Shown here one piece after another: positions 5,215 through 7,437 of a DNA stretch of 7,437 nt. Position numbers and translations under genes: made by a program. Position 1 is the stretch's first letter; each line of letters starts with the position of its first letter. This DNA is from Pseudomonadota bacterium (GTDB lineage Bacteria; Pseudomonadota; Alphaproteobacteria; Rhodospirillales; Rhodospirillaceae), in the NCBI GenBank assembly GCA_023396465.1, contig JAEWWF010000126.1, positions 1 through 7,437 of the forward strand, given 5' to 3'. The notes beneath the pieces are model-generated. The model did no database searches and was not told the origin of the DNA. It worked only from the letters and a program-made list of their open reading frames with translations.

Positions 5215-6081
5215 ATGAGCCTTGATGCCGAAGCCGCTTGGCGCCTGGTGCTCGCGCTACGGCACCGTCCCTGCGACCGCCATGGCGCCGCCGATGTGAC
5301 AGTGCGCCCGGACGGCACCTGGAGCGCCGAACAGGCGGTTCCCGGCGATGCCGCCACCATCCTTGACCTCTACCTGCCGCTGGCAGCGGCCGGCCGTTGG
5401 GTGCTCGGCCATCTGGGACAGAGCCTCGATGGCCGCATCGCCTGTTGCAGCGGTCATTCCGCCAGCCTGACCGGCGGCGCCAACCTGGATCATCTGCACC
5501 GCCTGCGGGCCCTGGCCGACGCGGTGGTCATCGGGGCGGGCACGGCCCTCGCCGATGATCCACGGTTGACCACCCGACGGGTGGCCGGCACCTCACCGAC
5601 GCGGGTGGTGGTGGCCGGACGGCGGCCGCTCGATCCCGGCCTCGGCCTGTTCACCGATGGTCAGGCCCCTACCCTGGTGTTGCGGACCGCCGCCTCGCCG
5701 CCGCTGCCGCCCGACATCAGCGGCGAGGAGGTCGCGGCCACCGCCGACGGCCGGCCCGATCCGTCGGCGGTGGTGGCGGCTCTCGCCCGACGCGGTCTGC
5801 ACCGTCTGTTCATCGAGGGTGGGGGGCAGACTGTCTCCGCCTTCTTCGCCGCCGGTGCGCTCGACCGCCTGCAACTCTGCATCGCTCCGTTGCTGATCGG
5901 CTCCGGGGTGGCGGCGGTCAGTCTGCCGGCGGTGGCGACCGTGCGCGAGGCGGCCCGGCTGCAAGGCCGCTGGCTGCCCATGGGCTCCGACATGCTGTTC
6001 GACTGCCCGCTGCCGACCGCATCGCACAGCAACACCGGCGGCGCCGATGCCAGGGCTACGACATCCGCCGCCGTGCCCTGA
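5215..6081 (+). CDS. RibD C-terminal-type (pyrimidine/pteridine) reductase, no deaminase domain
   Basis: This 288-residue NAD(P)H-dependent reductase has the RibD C-terminal/dihydrofolate-reductase-like fold, which in riboflavin synthesis reduces the ribosyl group of an aminouracil phosphate. Landmarks in order: HLGQSLDGRIA (66-76); LDHLHRLRALADAVVIGAGT (91-110) running into ALADDPRLTTR (111-121); a Rossmann-like VVVAGRRPL (131-139); the phosphate/cofactor loop FIEGGG (199-204); and APLLIGSG (224-231). The N-terminal 60 residues do not contain the zinc deaminase motifs (HAE, PCxxxGRTPPC) of bifunctional RibD, so it is a stand-alone reductase and not the complete housekeeping enzyme. ATG 5215 has GGGAGA (5202-5207) 7 bases upstream; an upstream ATG at 5095 falls inside the preceding gene. 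The last 20 residues are low-complexity. It converges with the methyltransferase gene, with only 9 bases between the stop codons. The substrate is unknown; a pterin- or aminopyrimidine-derived one is inferred from the fold and neighbours. Confidence 0.88.
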   Translation: MSLDAEAAWRLVLALRHRPCDRHGAADVTVRPDGTWSAEQAVPGDAATILDLYLPLAAAGRWVLGHLGQSLDGRIACCSGHSASLTGGANLDHLHRLRALADAVVIGAGTALADDPRLTTRRVAGTSPTRVVVAGRRPLDPGLGLFTDGQAPTLVLRTAASPPLPPDISGEEVAATADGRPDPSAVVAALARRGLHRLFIEGGGQTVSAFFAAGALDRLQLCIAPLLIGSGVAAVSLPAVATVREAARLQGRWLPMGSDMLFDCPLPTASHSNTGGADARATTSAAVP

Positions 6082-6090
6082 GGCCACCGG

Positions 6091-7005
6091 TCAGGGATGG
6101 GCCAGCAGGTCGATATGTCCGACCCGCAGACGTCCCCTCCCCCGTTCCGTCGCCATCAGGCGGGCGTCGCGCCAGGCTGCCACCATCTCCCGCCGGTCCG
6201 GGGCCAGGGCGGCGGCGGCACGGGCATGGTCCTCGATGACCGCCCGTTGCAGGCGCACCGTCTCCGGTCCGGCCTCCCAGACGCTCGGCTGGGTGTCCAC
6301 CCGATAGCCCAGGGCCTCAAACACCCCGGCCATGACCTGCGGCGCCGTCGGGCCGAGCGCCGGTCCGAAGCCCTTGTCTCCCCGCTGGTGACGGCGCACC
6401 AGATCCAGCATTTCGGCATCAAGCGGATCCTCGGGCAAGAAGGCGACCTCGCCGGTGATGGTCAGGGCGGCCAGCATCACGGCACCGGCTTGCACCGCCC
6501 GCTTCGCCACCACCGCCAGCCACTCCAGCGACACCAGGTCCATCAGGGCCGCACAGGTGACCACGTCAACGCCACGAAAATCGAGGTCTTCCACCGTCGC
6601 CGCCAGATCGCGCAGCTCCAGCTCGACACGGTAGCGGAAGCCCTCCGGCGCATCCAGGCTGAGGATGGTCTCGTCGGCATCCTCCCACCGCTGCACCAAC
6701 CCGGCGGCTTCCGCCCACGGACGGGTGCGGTTGGGCAACTCGCGCAGCAGCAGCGGATCACGGTCGATGCAGCGCCACGTCTGCGGCACCGGCAAACACG
6801 GCGCCAGGGTGCGCAGGTTGGCACCGGTGCCGCATCCCAGATCGACCAGCGACAGACCCCGGTCGCGCGGCAGCATCTCCGCCAGCCGGTGCGTCAGGGC
6901 GACGGCGCGGGCACCGCGATCAAGCGGCTCACGCAGGGTGAGCCAGTCGGCGGTGAACTGGGAGGCGTCAAGGCTGGGGGTGGTGTCCAAAATGGCGGCC
7001 ATCAT
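6091..7005 (-). CDS. Class I SAM-dependent methyltransferase
   Basis: The protein has 304 residues, expected to be cytoplasmic. The SAM-binding motif I VDLGCGTG is at 54-61, with the acidic residue of the next strand in CIDRD (79-83). RDLA (132-135) and the strand VDVVTCAALMDLVS (146-159) match motifs II and III of the Rossmann-like methyltransferase core. The long C-terminal part, including LGPTAPQVMAGVFEALGYRV (217-236), probably forms the substrate cap. The start is ATG 7005, which overlaps the glycosyltransferase stop in an ATGA arrangement; GGAGGA (7012-7017) lies 6 bases before it, so translation is likely coupled. The substrate cannot be read from sequence. The pairing with a glycosyltransferase and a RibD-like reductase points to a small-molecule O- or N-methylation rather than RNA or protein methylation. 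A second ATG directly follows the first and could also be used. Confidence 0.9.
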   Translation of the reverse strand: MMAAILDTTPSLDASQFTADWLTLREPLDRGARAVALTHRLAEMLPRDRGLSLVDLGCGTGANLRTLAPCLPVPQTWRCIDRDPLLLRELPNRTRPWAEAAGLVQRWEDADETILSLDAPEGFRYRVELELRDLAATVEDLDFRGVDVVTCAALMDLVSLEWLAVVAKRAVQAGAVMLAALTITGEVAFLPEDPLDAEMLDLVRRHQRGDKGFGPALGPTAPQVMAGVFEALGYRVDTQPSVWEAGPETVRLQRAVIEDHARAAAALAPDRREMVAAWRDARLMATERGRGRLRVGHIDLLAHP

Positions 7006-7437
7006 GCCACATCCTCCAACGCGGCGGCAAAGGCGGCGGCCCGGGCCGGCCATGTCGGCAAATGATGGCGCCCCGCCACCGCCCGCGCCCGCAGCCGCGC
7101 CCGCTCCGCCGGGGTTTCCATGAGTCGGGCGAGCGCGGCGCCAAGAGCCGCCGCGTCTCCCGGCGGCACCAGGAGGCCGGCCCCGGCCGGCACGGTGGCG
7201 GCAATGGCGCCGCCGGTGGTCGCAACGATCGGCAGTCCGCGTGCCACGGCTTCGCTGAACACCATCCCATACCCCTCATACAAGGAGGCCAGCACGAATA
7301 GATCGGCGGCATCGTACAGCGCCGCCAGGGCCGCATCGGAGACGGCCCCGGCCAGCGTGATGCGGTCGGTCAGACCGGCCGCGCCGATCAACGAACGGAG
7401 GTGGTAGCCGGTTGCCGGGTCGCGCTCGGGTCCGGCG
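7002..7437 (-). CDS. GT4-type (group 1) glycosyltransferase, C-terminal part
   Basis: The frame is open to the window edge; 144 residues of the C-terminal nucleotide-sugar-binding domain are visible. Recognisable elements: a GPERD start of the beta strand (visible residues 2-6), RITLAGAVSDAALAALYDAA (25-44), and DLFVLASLYEGYGMVFSEA (45-63) carrying the E-x7-E retaining-glycosyltransferase motif (E54, E62). GLPIVATTGGAI (67-78) and AGLLVPPGD (86-94) follow. The enzyme moves a sugar from a nucleotide-sugar onto an acceptor, with retention in this family; donor and acceptor are unknown. A TTG at 7391 is not the start, because homology continues upstream of it. The TGA at 7002-7004 overlaps the ATG of the methyltransferase gene, so the two form one operon with the glycosyltransferase first. 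Confidence 0.92.
   Translation of the reverse strand, partial: AGPERDPATGYHLRSLIGAAGLTDRITLAGAVSDAALAALYDAADLFVLASLYEGYGMVFSEAVARGLPIVATTGGAIAATVPAGAGLLVPPGDAAALGAALARLMETPAERARLRARAVAGRHHLPTWPARAAAFAAALEDVA

Noticed and set aside
4704..5360. 218-codon minus-strand frame antisense to the membrane-protein gene
   Set aside because: It overlaps two genes on + that have good starts. Its Arg/Gly/Ser-rich low-complexity composition and lack of a ribosome site mark it as a shadow, although a minus-strand transcript may well cross it.
6097..7065. 322-codon plus-strand open frame across the methyltransferase gene
   Set aside because: The opposite strand carries clear methyltransferase motifs, an ATGA-coupled start and a ribosome site. 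This frame is Gln/His/Arg-rich and has no recognisable domain.

Overview
The window looks like chromosomal DNA of a high-GC alphaproteobacterium, most likely a member of the Rhodospirillales. The evidence is the strong G/C bias at third codon positions, an alphaproteobacterial DUF1013/TrcR-type regulator and a DUF1192 small protein flanking a quinone oxidoreductase, and a D-3-hydroxybutyrate dehydrogenase typical of a polyhydroxybutyrate-storing cell. The lineage is an inference from gene content. I see no rRNA, tRNA, CRISPR array, insertion sequence or prophage gene.

Left part (1-3381), housekeeping. It opens with the 3' part of an IbpA-like small heat-shock protein on +. A shared hairpin terminator separates it from a convergent minus-strand pair: a DUF1192 protein followed by D-3-hydroxybutyrate dehydrogenase. 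A short divergent intergenic region separates that pair from a plus-strand NAD(P)H:quinone oxidoreductase of the PIG3 type. The DUF1013/TrcR-family regulator follows it, with its own terminator.

Middle part (3382-5183), small and poorly known genes. It holds an exported PRC-barrel protein (-) and a 57-residue unknown protein (-) with a very good ribosome binding site and a dedicated terminator hairpin. Next comes about 410 bases without a convincing gene, containing a second minus-strand terminator with no obvious upstream gene. A two-helix membrane protein (+) closes this part.

Right part (5184-7437), probable specialised metabolism. A RibD C-terminal-type reductase without a deaminase domain (+) meets head-on a translationally coupled minus-strand pair: a GT4-type glycosyltransferase (cut by the window edge) and a class I SAM-dependent methyltransferase. 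A riboflavin/pterin-type reductase, a methyltransferase and a glycosyltransferase side by side suggest a small pathway for a methylated or glycosylated pteridine- or pyrimidine-derived compound. This is the most interesting hypothesis here; the rest of such a cluster would lie beyond position 7437.
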